The translations under genes were made by a program, and so were the position numbers. From Streptosporangium brasiliense (GTDB lineage Bacteria; Actinomycetota; Actinomycetes; Streptosporangiales; Streptosporangiaceae): a stretch of DNA of 64,000 bases. Of this stretch, positions 32,393 to 41,099 are shown one piece after another. The DNA lies in the NCBI RefSeq assembly GCF_030811595.1, contig NZ_JAUSRB010000002.1:434001-498000 (forward strand), given 5' to 3'. The first letter of the stretch is position 1; every line of letters starts with the position of its first letter. The notes beneath the pieces are model-generated. The model was not told the DNA's origin. It did no database searches and was given only the letters and a program-made list of their open reading frames with translations.

Positions 32393-33773
32393 GGGTCGTC
32401 GGCTGCATCAGGCGGCGGGCCGCCTCGGTGATGGAGCCCGACAGCGCGGGATAGACCGCGAAGGTGTGGGCGAGCTGGTCCACGGTGAGCCGCTGCTGGA
32501 CGGCCACCGAGACCGCCAGGATCAGCTCGGACGCGCCGGGGGCGACCACGACGCCGCCGAGGATGATGCCGGTGTGCGGGCGGCAGAACAGCTTCACGAA
32601 ACCGTCGTTGAAGCCCTGCATCTTGGCGCGGGCGTTGGTGGCCAGCGGCAGCTTGACCACGTTGGCCTCGATCTCGCCGGCCTCGATCGCCTTCTGGGCG
32701 ACGCCCACGGCGGCGATCTCGGGGTCGGTGAAGATGTTGGAGGCCACGGTGGCCAGGCGGAGCGGCTGCACGGCCTCGCCGAGCGCGTGCCAGACCGCGA
32801 TCCGGCCCTGCATGGCGGCGACCGAGGCGAGCATCAGCACGCCGGTGCAGTCACCGGCCGCGTAGACGCCGGGCGCGGAGGTGCGCGAGACCTTGTCCAC
32901 CTGGATGAAGCCGCCCCGGTCGAGGGTGACCCCGGCCTCCTGGAGGCCGATCCCGGCGGTGTTGGGGATCATGCCGACCGTCATCAGGCAGTGGGTGCCC
33001 TCGGCGGTCCTGCCGTCCTCCAGCGTGACGACCACGCCGTCGGCGGTGCGCTTGACCGACTCGGCCCGGGAACGGCCCATGACGTTCATCCCGCGGCGGC
33101 GGTAGACCTCTTCGAGGACCTCGGCGGCGTCGGCGTCCTCGTTGGGCATCATCCGGTCGCGCGAGGACACGAGCGTGACCTCCGAGCCCAGGGAGCGGTA
33201 GGCGCCCGCGAACTCCGCGCCGGTAACACCGGAGCCGACCACGATGAGGTGCTCGGGCAGCTCCTCCAGGTCGTACATCTGACGCCAGGTGAGGATGCGC
33301 TCCCCGTCCGGCTCGGCGCTGGGCAGGATGCGCGGGGTCGCGCCGGTCGCCACGATGACCACGTCGGCCCGGATCGTCCGGTCACCGGCCCTGACCACCT
33401 GCGGGTCGACCAGCCGCCCGGCGCCCCGGACCACCTCGACCCCCTCGGCGGCCAGCCGCGCGGCGATGTCGGCGGACTGCGCCTGGGCCAGCTCCTTCAC
33501 CCGCTTGTTCACCAGCGGCATGTCGGCGATGACGCCGCCGACGTCGCCGTCGGGACCGCCGGTGAAGTGCACGCCGAGCATGCTGGCGTCGAGCAGCGCC
33601 TGCTTGCGCACGGAGGTGGCGATCAGCGTCTTGGACGGCACGCAGTCCGTCAGCACGCAAGCCCCGCCGGGACCGTCCTGTTCGACCACGGTCACCTGTG
33701 CGCCAAGTTGCGCGGCCACCAGCGCCGCCTCGTATCCGCCAGGCCCGCCACCGATGATCACGATCCTCGTCAC
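32379..33773 (-). CDS. lpdA: NAD(P)H-quinone reductase, LpdA-type flavoprotein disulfide reductase homologue
   Basis: 464 residues. FAD site GGGPGGYEAALVAAQLGA; redox Cys pair in GGACVLTDCVPSKTLIA; NAD(P) site VVGSGVTGAEFAGAYRSLG; second FAD segment VYAAGDCTG. The C-terminal dimer motif that carries the catalytic His-Glu in lipoamide dehydrogenases (HPTxxE) is AVYPALSGSI here, so both residues are replaced. That fits M. tuberculosis LpdA (Rv3303c), a quinone reductase without lipoamide dehydrogenase activity. I chose the GTG at 33773 (MTRIVIIGG), with GGGAGA nine bases upstream; an ATG at 33782 is possible. Confidence 0.9.
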   Translation of the reverse strand: MTRIVIIGGGPGGYEAALVAAQLGAQVTVVEQDGPGGACVLTDCVPSKTLIATSVRKQALLDASMLGVHFTGGPDGDVGGVIADMPLVNKRVKELAQAQSADIAARLAAEGVEVVRGAGRLVDPQVVRAGDRTIRADVVIVATGATPRILPSAEPDGERILTWRQMYDLEELPEHLIVVGSGVTGAEFAGAYRSLGSEVTLVSSRDRMMPNEDADAAEVLEEVYRRRGMNVMGRSRAESVKRTADGVVVTLEDGRTAEGTHCLMTVGMIPNTAGIGLQEAGVTLDRGGFIQVDKVSRTSAPGVYAAGDCTGVLMLASVAAMQGRIAVWHALGEAVQPLRLATVASNIFTDPEIAAVGVAQKAIEAGEIEANVVKLPLATNARAKMQGFNDGFVKLFCRPHTGIILGGVVVAPGASELILAVSVAVQQRLTVDQLAHTFAVYPALSGSITEAARRLMQPTTPSGI

Positions 33774-33905
33774 GTACCCCATTCTCCCGCATCCCCGGAC
33801 CAACCATCCATTGGGTCCCCCTCCGGAACCGCGTGAACCCCTGCGGGCACAGAAGAAATCGACGGGACGCCGAGGCGGAGCGGGCGTCTGGCCGATCTTC
33901 GATTA

Positions 33906-34370
33906 ATGTTGGATGCCGTGCCTGTCTACGCCGCCTACGGCAGCAACATGGACCCGAAGCAGATGGCCCAGCGGGCCCCGCACTCTCCCATGCGAGGGTC
34001 GGGCTGGCTTCAGGGCTGGCGCCTGACGTTCGGTGGGAACGACCTCGGCTGGGAGGGGGCGCTCGCCTCCATCGTCGAGGATCCCGACGAACAGGTCTTC
34101 GTCGTCCTCTATGACGTGCCCGAATGGGACGAGACCTCCCTCGACCAGTGGGAGGGCGCGGCCCGCGGCCTCTACCACAAGGTCAGGCTCCGCGTGCAGA
34201 CCCTGGAGGGCGAGGTCGTCGCCTGGTTCTACGTGCTCGACGGCTACGAGGGCGGTCTGCCCTCCGCGCGCTACCTCGGCATCCTCGCCGAGGCGGCCGA
34301 GCACGCCGGCGCCCCCGACGACTACGTCAAGGACCTGCGCAGCCGTCCCTGCAAGTCCCTCGGGGGCTGA
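33906..34370 (+). CDS. Gamma-glutamylcyclotransferase-fold protein (AIG2/GGCT-like)
   Basis: 154 residues. YAAYGSNMDPKQM is the substrate-binding YGSN loop of the GGCT superfamily, LTFGGNDLGWEGALASIVED holds the central strands, and SLDQWEGAARGLYHKV corresponds to the E-G-x-x-x-x-YR motif with the catalytic Glu. It may release 5-oxoproline from gamma-glutamyl amines or peptides, though many family members have other roles. A GTG at 33918 (VPVYAAYGSNM) is an alternative start. It lies between divergent lpdA and the PNP gene. Confidence 0.82.
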   Translation: MLDAVPVYAAYGSNMDPKQMAQRAPHSPMRGSGWLQGWRLTFGGNDLGWEGALASIVEDPDEQVFVVLYDVPEWDETSLDQWEGAARGLYHKVRLRVQTLEGEVVAWFYVLDGYEGGLPSARYLGILAEAAEHAGAPDDYVKDLRSRPCKSLGG

Positions 34371-34462
34371 CGGAGGCCGCCGGTCCCGGCGCGGGCGTCC
34401 CGGCGCCCGGCCGGGATGTCGCGCGGCCCGATCCGGGAAGAACGGCGAGTACGCTCTGCAAC

Positions 34463-35266
34463 GTGAGCAATGACCCTTATGCACTCGCCGCCGGAGCCGC
34501 GACCGCGCTGAAGAGCGCTGTCGGAGTCGAGTCGTTCGACGTCGCGCTCGTGATGGGTTCGGGCTGGGTGCCGGCCGCCGACGCGATCGGCGAGACGATC
34601 GCCGAGATCCCGGTGACCGAGCTGCCCGGTTTCGCACCGCCCGCCGTGGCCGGCCACGCGGGCAGGGTCCGCGCGGTGCGGACCGGGTCGGGCAAGACCG
34701 CACTGATCTTCCTGGGCCGCACCCACCTCTACGAGGGACGCGGCGTGGACCCGGTCGTGCACGGGGTGCGGACCGCGATCAAGGCCGGCGTCGGCACGGT
34801 CGTGCTGACCAACGCCGCCGGCGGCCTGCGCCCGGAGACCCAGGAGGTCGGCGAGGCGGTGCTGATCAGTGACCACATCAACCTGACCGGCGCCAACCCG
34901 ATCACCGGGGCCACCTTCGTCGACCTCACCGAGGTCTACTCCCGGCGACTGCGCGACCTGGTCCGCGAGATCGAGCCGTCGATGGCCGAGGGCGTCTACG
35001 TGGCCTTCCGCGGTCCGACCTACGAGACGCCGGCCGAGGTCCGCATGTGCCGGATCCTCGGCGGCGACATGGTCGGCATGTCCACCGTGCTGGAGGCCGT
35101 CGCGGCCCGCGAAGGCGGCGCCGACGTGCTCGGCATCTCCCTGGTCACCAACCCGGGCGCCGGGCTGGTGGGCGAGCCGCTGAACCACGAGGAAGTGCTG
35201 GAGGTCGGCCGCGCCACCGCCGCACGCATGGGCGGCCTGCTGTCCAAGGTCGTCGACAAGCTGTAG
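34463..35266 (+). CDS. deoD: Purine-nucleoside phosphorylase (trimeric type)
   Basis: 267 residues from a GTG (VSNDPYALA). Motifs of the class of trimeric PNPs are present: VMGSGWVPAAD, phosphate-binding GRTHLYEGR, TNAAGGLRPE, EVYSRRLRDL, FRGPTYETPAEVRMCRILGG, MSTVLEAVAAR and SLVTNPGAG. It splits purine (deoxy)ribonucleosides with phosphate into base and pentose-1-phosphate. The next gene is a phosphohexomutase-family enzyme, the same order as deoD-pmmB in M. tuberculosis. No clear ribosome-binding site. Confidence 0.95.
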   Translation: MSNDPYALAAGAATALKSAVGVESFDVALVMGSGWVPAADAIGETIAEIPVTELPGFAPPAVAGHAGRVRAVRTGSGKTALIFLGRTHLYEGRGVDPVVHGVRTAIKAGVGTVVLTNAAGGLRPETQEVGEAVLISDHINLTGANPITGATFVDLTEVYSRRLRDLVREIEPSMAEGVYVAFRGPTYETPAEVRMCRILGGDMVGMSTVLEAVAAREGGADVLGISLVTNPGAGLVGEPLNHEEVLEVGRATAARMGGLLSKVVDKL

Positions 35267-35350
35267 GAGACAACCGCGCGCGGCCCGGCGGGCCGTGGCG
35301 GCGGCCGGTGACCGGCCGACGGGCGGGCGGGCGACCGCCCGGAGCATGGG

Positions 35351-37000
35351 GTGACGATGAGCAGCGATCTCGTACGGCTTGCGCAGTCCTGGCTGGCCCA
35401 GGATCCGGACCCGGAGACCCGGGCCGAGCTCACCGCGCTGCTGGAGGACGGCGACGCGGGCGCGTTGCGCGAGCGGTTCGGGACCAAGCTGGAGTTCGGC
35501 ACCGCCGGGCTCCGCGGCGAGCTGGGCGCGGGCCCCAACCGGATGAACCGGGTCACCGTCATGCGCGCCGCCGCCGGTCTCGCCCGGGTCCTCGGCCCCG
35601 GGCGGCACGTGGTGATCGGCTACGACGCCCGGCACAACTCCGACGTCTTCGCCCACGACACCGCCGCCGTGCTCACCGGCGCCGGGCTGCGCGCCTCGGT
35701 CCTGCCCCGGCCGCTGCCCACCCCGGTGCTGGCCTTCGCCGTCCGCCACCTCGGCGCCGACGCGGGCGTGACCGTCACCGCCAGCCACAACCCGCCCCGG
35801 GACAACGGCTACAAGGTCTACTGGGGCGACGGCTCCCAGATCGTGCCGCCGGTCGACGCGGAGATCTCCGCCGCCATCGACGCCGTCGGCCCGGTCTCCG
35901 GCCTGCCCCTCGGCTCCCCCGCCGACCCCGCCTGGACCACGCTGGGCGACGACGTCGTGGCCGCCTACCTGGAGGCGGTGACCGCGCTCCCGCTCGGCGA
36001 CGCCCGTGACCTGCGGGTGGCCTACACACCGCTGCACGGCGTGGGCGGCGCCACGCTGGCCGGGGCCTTCCGGGCGGCGGGCTTCGACGTCCCCGCGACC
36101 GTCGGGGCACAGGCCGCCCCCGATCCGGACTTCCCCACCGTCGCCTTCCCCAACCCGGAGGAGCCGGGTGCGATGGACCTCGCGCTGGAGCTCGCCCGGA
36201 GCACCGGCGCGGACATCGTGCTGGCCAACGACCCCGACGCGGACCGCTGCGCGGTGGGCGTGCCCCTGGCGGACGGCGGCTACCGGATGCTGACCGGCGA
36301 CGAGGTGGGCGCCCTCCTCGGCGAGCACGTGATCAGGCAGACCTCCGGCGACGGGCGCCTGGTGGCCACCACCATCGTCTCCTCCTCCCTGCTCGGCAAG
36401 ATCGCCTCCGCGTACGGCGTGCGCTACGCCGAGACCCTCACCGGCTTCAAGTGGATCATGAAGGCCGGGGACGGGCTGGTCTTCGGCTACGAGGAGGCCC
36501 TGGGATACAGCGTCGGCTCCGGCTCGGGCCTGCCCGTCCACGACAAGGACGGCATCGGCGCGGCGCTGACCGTCGCCGGCCTGGCCGCCCAGGCCAAGCT
36601 CGACGGCCGCACCCTGCTCGACCTCCTCGACGACCAGGCGCGCCGGCACGGCCTGCACGCCACCGCACAGCTCTCGGTCCGGGTGGAGGACCTGTCACTG
36701 ATCACCGACGCGATGGCCCGCCTGCGCGCCACCCCGCCGGCCGAGCTCGGGGGCCGTGCGGTCGAGTCGGCCGACGACCTGAGCGAGGGCTCCGCGGGCC
36801 TGCCGCCCACCGACGGCCTGCGCTACCGCCTGTCCGGCGGCGCCCGCGTCGTCGTCCGCCCGTCGGGCACCGAGCCCAAGCTCAAGTGCTATCTGGAGGT
36901 CGTCGTCCCCGTCACGGGGGAGGTCGCCGACGCCCGGGCGCGGGCCGTACGGGACCTCGACGCGCTGAAGGCCGGCCTCTCCGGCGTCCTCGGCCTGTAG
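35351..37000 (+). CDS. pmmB: Phospho-sugar mutase (phosphomannomutase/phosphopentomutase-like)
   Basis: 549 residues, the long alpha-D-phosphohexomutase type. Early substrate segment FGTAGLRGELGAGPNRMN; phosphoserine loop TASHNPPRDNGYKVYW; Mg loop NDPDADRCAVG; sugar-binding loop GYEEALGYSVG; phosphate loop VRPSGTEPKLKCYLE. It interconverts sugar-1- and sugar-6-phosphates. Placed after PNP, it may also turn ribose-1-phosphate into ribose-5-phosphate, as PGM2-like members do; that is inference. The GTG at 35351 has GGAG six bases upstream; the ATG at 35357 is the alternative. Confidence 0.93.
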   Translation: MTMSSDLVRLAQSWLAQDPDPETRAELTALLEDGDAGALRERFGTKLEFGTAGLRGELGAGPNRMNRVTVMRAAAGLARVLGPGRHVVIGYDARHNSDVFAHDTAAVLTGAGLRASVLPRPLPTPVLAFAVRHLGADAGVTVTASHNPPRDNGYKVYWGDGSQIVPPVDAEISAAIDAVGPVSGLPLGSPADPAWTTLGDDVVAAYLEAVTALPLGDARDLRVAYTPLHGVGGATLAGAFRAAGFDVPATVGAQAAPDPDFPTVAFPNPEEPGAMDLALELARSTGADIVLANDPDADRCAVGVPLADGGYRMLTGDEVGALLGEHVIRQTSGDGRLVATTIVSSSLLGKIASAYGVRYAETLTGFKWIMKAGDGLVFGYEEALGYSVGSGSGLPVHDKDGIGAALTVAGLAAQAKLDGRTLLDLLDDQARRHGLHATAQLSVRVEDLSLITDAMARLRATPPAELGGRAVESADDLSEGSAGLPPTDGLRYRLSGGARVVVRPSGTEPKLKCYLEVVVPVTGEVADARARAVRDLDALKAGLSGVLGL

Positions 37001-37089
37001 TCCCCTGGTCCCCGTCGGAGCAGTCCCCTAGTCCCCGCCGGGGCCCCTTCCGCGTCTCCGGGCCCGGCCCCCACGCGCCGCCGGGCGCG

Positions 37090-37257
37090 TCACTGCTTGA
37101 TGTTCTTGCGGAGCGCGGCGTAGTAGATCGCCACCGCCATGCCGCCCACCAGAGCCACCGCCCGGACAGCCGTCCCTCCGGCGCCGAAAACGGCGGCCAG
37201 CACCATCACGGCGGCGAAGACCATGGGGACGGCAAGGTCGAGGGTCCTGCGATTCAC
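37090..37257 (-). CDS. Small two-helix membrane protein, hypothetical
   Basis: 55 residues, below usual ORF cut-offs. The GTG start (complement 37255-37257) is preceded by AAGGGAGA. The protein starts MNRRTLDLAV, then has two hydrophobic helices (MVFAAVMVLAAVFGAGG and VALVGGMAVAIYYAALR) and ends RKNIKQ. G/C third positions, a ribosome-binding site and the helix pattern make it real. Positive-inside rule puts both ends in the cytosol. Function unknown. Confidence 0.72.
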   Translation of the reverse strand: MNRRTLDLAVPMVFAAVMVLAAVFGAGGTAVRAVALVGGMAVAIYYAALRKNIKQ

Positions 37258-37261
37258 GATT

Positions 37262-37327
37262 CTCCCTTTCGACGTAACCGTGCGGCTCCGTCAAACTCTC
37301 CGTTTCGACGGAACCGTGCGGTCCGTC
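37262..37327. repeat. Two ~31-bp imperfect direct repeats upstream of the small membrane gene
   Basis: Copies at 37262-37292 and 37298-37327, period 36, share CTCC-TTTCGACG-AACCGTGCGG and TCCGTC. They begin 5 bases upstream of the GTG of the 55-residue membrane protein gene and so span its promoter or ribosome-binding region. Likely a duplicated leader or paired operator. Confidence 0.65.
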
Positions 37328-37452
37328 GGGCGGACGCGATCTTCCCATAATCCGCCCGAAACTACACATCTCACCACTGATGGAGCACACCGCGGCCGCT
37401 CATGGACGGCTCGGGCCCTCGCGGCGGGCGCGGACCCGGCGGCGTCCGGCGT

Positions 37453-38379
37453 TCAGCGCGGCAGCGCCGGACCGCCCCGGTAGCCGAGCATGGCGTCGTA
37501 GAGGTCGGTCCGGCGGTCCCTGAGCAGGTCGTTGAGCTCGTTCCACACCGGCGCGCTACGCGCGGAGACCAGGTCGACATCGGCGAACAGGATGTCCTCC
37601 CGCTCGTGGCCGGCGACCGCGCCGAGCGGCCGGCCGTCCGTCCCGACGATCATCGAGCAGCCGATGAACTCCGTTCCCCGCTCGGCGCCCACGCGGTTGG
37701 CGGCGGCGATGAACACGTTGTTGACGTGGGCGGCAGTCATCGTCAGGTAGTTGGCCATGCACCTGCCGGACTCGTCGAAGCGCGGCTGCGAGGTCGACAC
37801 CCAGTTGTTGATGCTGCAGAGGATGTCGGCGCCTTGCTGGGCCAGGAGCCTGGGCACCTCGGGGAACCAGTTGTCCCAGCAGATCAGCAGCCCGATGCGG
37901 CCGATCGGCGTCTCGAACACCGGGTATCCCTCGTCGCCCGGGGTGAACCACAGCTTCTCCCGGTGCCACAGATGCGTCTTGCGGTAGCGGCCGATGTAAC
38001 CGTCCGGCCCGACCAGGACGGCGGTGTCGTACAGGCGCGCGCCCTCACGCTCCACCAGGCCCGCGACGACGTACACCTCGCGCTCGCGGGCGAAGGACTC
38101 CCAGGCCGCCACGGTCTCGCCGTCGGGGACCCGCTCGGCGTGCGCGTAGACCTCGGCGCGGGTCTCGAACGAATACCCGGTGGTCGCCAGCTCGGGCAGC
38201 ACCACCAGGTCCGCCCCGCCGTCGGCGGCCTGGGTCGCCGACCGCAGGGCACGGGCCATGTTGTCCTTGCGGCTGTCCACCCCGACCCGCGGATCAAGCT
38301 GGACCACGGCGACACGGACGGGACTCACCGGCTGGGGGGCGGTCCTCTCTTCGGTCCGGTGGCTGTGGTCTTCGGTCAT
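37453..38379 (-). CDS. Carbon-nitrogen hydrolase (nitrilase superfamily amidase)
   Basis: 308 residues. The catalytic triad is visible: Glu in VVLPELATTGYSF, Lys in GRYRKTHLWHREK and Cys in GLLICWDNWFPEV. NNVFIAAANRVGAERG and SMIVGTDGRPLG are typical of the N-carbamoylputrescine amidase/aliphatic amidase branch. It hydrolyses an amide or carbamoyl group; the substrate is unknown. The ~25 N-terminal residues before SPVRVAVVQLDP are a poorly conserved extension. Upstream lies a palindrome at 38434-38447. Confidence 0.9.
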   Translation of the reverse strand: MTEDHSHRTEERTAPQPVSPVRVAVVQLDPRVGVDSRKDNMARALRSATQAADGGADLVVLPELATTGYSFETRAEVYAHAERVPDGETVAAWESFAREREVYVVAGLVEREGARLYDTAVLVGPDGYIGRYRKTHLWHREKLWFTPGDEGYPVFETPIGRIGLLICWDNWFPEVPRLLAQQGADILCSINNWVSTSQPRFDESGRCMANYLTMTAAHVNNVFIAAANRVGAERGTEFIGCSMIVGTDGRPLGAVAGHEREDILFADVDLVSARSAPVWNELNDLLRDRRTDLYDAMLGYRGGPALPR

Positions 38380-38433
38380 CTGTGCCTCTTCTCCGTCCCG
38401 CCCGCGGGGTCAAGCGCAGATCTGGAGCGTGAA

Positions 38434-38460
38434 CCCAGACGTCTGGGCTGTGGTCTGGGC
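38434..38460. promoter_or_regulatory. Palindrome and direct repeat in nitrilase promoter region
   Basis: CCCAGACGTCTGGG (38434-38447) is a perfect 14-bp palindrome. GTCTGGGC occurs at its right half and again 12 bases on (GTCTGGGCTGTGGTCTGGGC), so three half-sites are arrayed in 27 bases between the nitrilase gene and a divergent HTH fragment. Probable operator. Confidence 0.6.
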
Positions 38461-38527
38461 ATCCTGCGGCGTAGGACACCTCCCGTCAAGGTCCGGGACA
38501 CGCCCCGACGGGAAAGGCGGACACCTC

Positions 38528-38620
38528 GTGGCCGGCAAGGCGAGATCGACAGCGCCGCAGTCGATCGCGGATCAGCTCGGACTGCACGTCTCCACCGTGT
38601 CCCACGTCGGCCCCGGAGCC
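38528..38620 (+). pseudogene. N-terminal HTH fragment of a regulator
   Basis: From a GTG at 38528 the frame reads MAGKARSTAPQSIADQLGLH then VSTVSHVG before turning into repeat-encoded Arg/Pro sequence and a stop at 38740. SIADQLGLHVSTVS is a good helix-turn-helix of LacI/IclR type, where STVSR would normally start the recognition helix. Nothing resembling an effector domain follows. It faces away from the nitrilase gene with a palindrome between them, so it looks like a lost local regulator. Confidence 0.45.
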
Positions 38621-38623
38621 CCG

Positions 38624-38684
38624 CCGGGCCGGTCAGGAGGCGACGGCGGCCACACCGGGCCGGTCAGGAGGCGACGGCGGCCAC
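38624..38684. repeat. 30-bp perfect tandem repeat duplicating the 3' end of the PH-domain gene
   Basis: The 30 bases at 38624-38653 recur exactly at 38655-38684, one base apart. The right copy contains the last codons and stop of the minus-strand gene at 38664; the left copy is a second stop-codon region just past its 3' end. Confidence 0.95.
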
Positions 38685-39347
38685 GACCACCAGGGCGACC
38701 GCGGCCAGCAGGGCGCCCAGGGCGCCCGGAGCCCAGGTGACCTTCATCCGCCCGGCCCCGGTCGCCGGCTCACCGGCCGGCCCGGTGGGTCCGGTGGCAC
38801 CGCCGGCCTCCGCGGCCTGTCGTCCGGCGGATCCGGCGGTCGCCCGCCTGGCGGCCTCGGCGCGCTCGGTGATCTGCTCGGCCACCCAGTCGGCGTGGGT
38901 CTTGCCCGCCAACGCCTCGGCTGCGGCCTGCTCCCCCTTCGAGCGCGCCGGCTCGGTCCGGTAGCGGCCACCGGTGCCGGCGGGGTTGCTGCGCCGTACG
39001 GCCGCCGCCCGCTCGCGGGCCGAGGTCTGCGGCATCCAGCAGCGGACGCTCCCGTCGCCGGATGTGATCTTGATCGCGTGGGAGACCGTGACCTCCTCCA
39101 CCCCCTCCCACGGAACGAAGGTGTTCCTGAGCGGGTTGCGGACCAGCACGCCGTCCTCGGCCAGGACGACCGCCGGGCGCAGGCAGGTGATGAAGACCAG
39201 CGCGGTCAGCACCCCCAGCACCGCGGCGGCGACCAGCGAGGACGGCCCGCTGTAGCGGACGGTCAGGTCCACCGCGTTGCCCGCGGCGAACGCCATCCAG
39301 ATCCAGCCGAGGATCAGCGCGGCCCTCGACCGGAACACCTGCTTCAT
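38664..39347 (-). CDS. PH-domain membrane protein
   Basis: 227 residues. Two N-terminal helices (ALILGWIWMAFAAGNAVDL and SLVAAAVLGVLTALVFITC) are followed by a bacterial PH-like domain (RPAVVLAEDGVLVRNPLRNT, FVPWEGVEEVTVSHAIKI), where the W-E/I strand pattern is typical of DUF/PH_10-type proteins. A low-complexity Ala/Gly/Thr stretch precedes a C-terminal helix (ALGALLAAVALVVVAAVAS). Function unknown; such proteins are common conserved actinobacterial membrane proteins. It sits just downstream of adenosine deaminase on the same strand, separated by 28 bases. Confidence 0.8.
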   Translation of the reverse strand: MKQVFRSRAALILGWIWMAFAAGNAVDLTVRYSGPSSLVAAAVLGVLTALVFITCLRPAVVLAEDGVLVRNPLRNTFVPWEGVEEVTVSHAIKITSGDGSVRCWMPQTSARERAAAVRRSNPAGTGGRYRTEPARSKGEQAAAEALAGKTHADWVAEQITERAEAARRATAGSAGRQAAEAGGATGPTGPAGEPATGAGRMKVTWAPGALGALLAAVALVVVAAVAS

Positions 39348-39375
39348 CGAGTTCGCTCCACTCGTGCCGGCCCGC

Positions 39376-40455
39376 TCACGCCTGCCACTTGAGCCGCGCG
39401 AATCCGGGCTTGATGACGCCGTTGATGAGGGCCAGCCGCTCGTCGAACGGCAGGAACGCCGACTTCATGGCGTTGATCGTGAACCACTGCAGGTCGTCCC
39501 AGCCGTAGCCGAACGCCTCGGCCAGCTTGGCGAACTCCTCGGAGACGGAGGTGCCGCTCATCAGCCGGTTGTCGGTGTTGACCGTGACCCGGAAGTTCAG
39601 CCGGCGGAGCAGGCCGATCGGGTGCTCGGCGATGGAGGTCGCGGCGCCGGTCTGCAGATTGGAGGTCGGGCACATCTCCAGCGGGATCCGCTTGTCGCGG
39701 ACGTAGGCCGCCAGCCGGCCGAGCTTGGCCTCGCCGTCGCCGGTCACCGCGATGTCGTCGATGATCCGGACCCCGTGGCCGAGCCGGTCGGCGCCGCACC
39801 ACTGGATCGCCTGCCAGATCGACGGCAGGCCGAACGCCTCACCGGCGTGGATGGTGAAGTGGGCGTTCTCGCGCTGGAGGTATTCGAAGGCGTCGAGGTG
39901 CCGGGTGGGAGGGTAGCCCGCCTCGGCGCCGGCGATGTCGAAGCCCACCACGCCGACGTCGCGGTAGCGGACCGCGAGCTCGGCGATCTCCATGGACCTG
40001 GCCTGGTGGCGCATCGCGGTGAGCAGCGTGCCCACCCGGATGCCGCGCCCCTGCGAACCGGCCCGGAAACCCTCCTGCACGGCCTCGATCACCTCTTCGA
40101 GGCTGAGGCCCGCGGAGGTGTGCTGCTCGGGCGCGTAGCGCACCTCGGCGTAGACCACGCCGTCGTCGGCCAGGTCCTCGGCGCACTCGGCGGCGACCCG
40201 GACGAGCGACTCCCGTGTCTGCATGACGCCGACCGTGTGCTCGAAGGTCTCGAGATAGCGCTCCAGCGAGCCGGAGTCGGACGCCTCCCGGAACCAGGCC
40301 CGCAGGCCGTCGACGTCGGTCGAGGGAAGTCTGTCGTAGCCCGTCTCTCGGGCCAGTTCGACGATGGTCCCAGGCCGCAGGCCACCGTCGAGGTGATCGT
40401 GGAGCAACACCTTGGGGGCCCGGCGGATCTCCTCAAGAGCGGGTAGCTGACTCAT
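39376..40455 (-). CDS. add: Adenosine deaminase
   Basis: 359 residues, usual length. Zn ligands H-x-H in [14 protein letters not shown], substrate Glu-His in [16 protein letters not shown], and the C-terminal metal region [19 protein letters not shown]. It deaminates adenosine and deoxyadenosine to inosine forms, which PNP (34463-35266) can then phosphorolyse. Same order and orientation relative to deoA and cdd as in M. tuberculosis add-deoA-cdd, although unrelated genes intervene here. Confidence 0.94.
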   Translation of the reverse strand: MSQLPALEEIRRAPKVLLHDHLDGGLRPGTIVELARETGYDRLPSTDVDGLRAWFREASDSGSLERYLETFEHTVGVMQTRESLVRVAAECAEDLADDGVVYAEVRYAPEQHTSAGLSLEEVIEAVQEGFRAGSQGRGIRVGTLLTAMRHQARSMEIAELAVRYRDVGVVGFDIAGAEAGYPPTRHLDAFEYLQRENAHFTIHAGEAFGLPSIWQAIQWCGADRLGHGVRIIDDIAVTGDGEAKLGRLAAYVRDKRIPLEMCPTSNLQTGAATSIAEHPIGLLRRLNFRVTVNTDNRLMSGTSVSEEFAKLAEAFGYGWDDLQWFTINAMKSAFLPFDERLALINGVIKPGFARLKWQA

Positions 40456-40632
40456 CTCATCACCTTACCGTCGGGCCGCCGTATAACCGGGTGTACGGCC
40501 GGCGCTCTCGCGGGCGCGCGTGGCCGCGAGCCGGCCGCGGGACGCCCGGCGCCGCCTCGCCCGGCGCCCGCGACCGCCGTGGCGGAGGAGGGCCGCCCGT
40601 GACCGCGGCGCGGACCGCGCGGCCGCCGCGCG

Positions 40633-40986
40633 TCATTCCTCGCGGTTGACGGACTCGGGGGAGAAAGCGGGCAGGCAGACGGCGACGTATTCGGCACCCT
40701 CGGGGCCACAGCTGTAGCGGATCTTCTCGCCCGGCTCGCTCACGAACGCCTGCCCGGCGTTGACCTCGGTCGTGCCCTCCGCGTGCTCCACGACGACCGT
40801 GCCCTTGAGCACCAGCGTGTATTCGCCGAACTCCGGTGTCTGGGCCGGCTCGTCCCACCCGGCGGGGGCCCTCATGTGCGCGATCGAGATGCCGCTGTCA
40901 CCGCTGTTGACCCTGCCGACGTATTCGTCGATCGTCTTGCCGCCCGGGACCGGGATCCGCGTCGCGCTGTCGATTTTGCGTACCAT
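40633..40986 (-). CDS. Cupin-domain protein
   Basis: 117 residues. A single beta-barrel cupin domain with FGEYTLVLKGTVVVEHAEGT and VNAGQAFVSEPGEKIRYSC. Cupin motif 1 is poor in His (HMRAPAGWDEPAQTPEFGEY), and motif 2 lacks the usual His, so metal binding is uncertain. Acts in the cytosol, with no recognisable substrate. Located between add and the AMIN-like lipoprotein on the same strand. Confidence 0.82.
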   Translation of the reverse strand: MVRKIDSATRIPVPGGKTIDEYVGRVNSGDSGISIAHMRAPAGWDEPAQTPEFGEYTLVLKGTVVVEHAEGTTEVNAGQAFVSEPGEKIRYSCGPEGAEYVAVCLPAFSPESVNREE

Positions 40987-41024
40987 CGGACCAGTCTGTC
41001 ATCGGTCTCGGCGGGCTCGCGCCC

Positions 41025-41099
41025 AGTGCGCTCAGGTTCAGTCGCTCGGGTTCAGTGGGCTCGGGCTGAGTGCCTCGGGCTCCGTGGGCTCGGGTTCAG
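41025..41099. repeat. 15-bp minisatellite at the 3' end of the AMIN-like lipoprotein gene
   Basis: Five degenerate units of AGTGGGCTCGGGTTC (variants AGTGCGCTCAGGTTC, AGTCGCTCGGGTTC, AGTGCCTCGGGCTC) run up to and include the stop codon (complement 41096-41098). Confidence 0.85.

Noticed and set aside
41025..41099. Translated C-terminal extension of a plus-strand protein over the 15-bp repeats
   Set aside because: The plus frames across the repeats are shadows of the cupin and AMIN-like genes.
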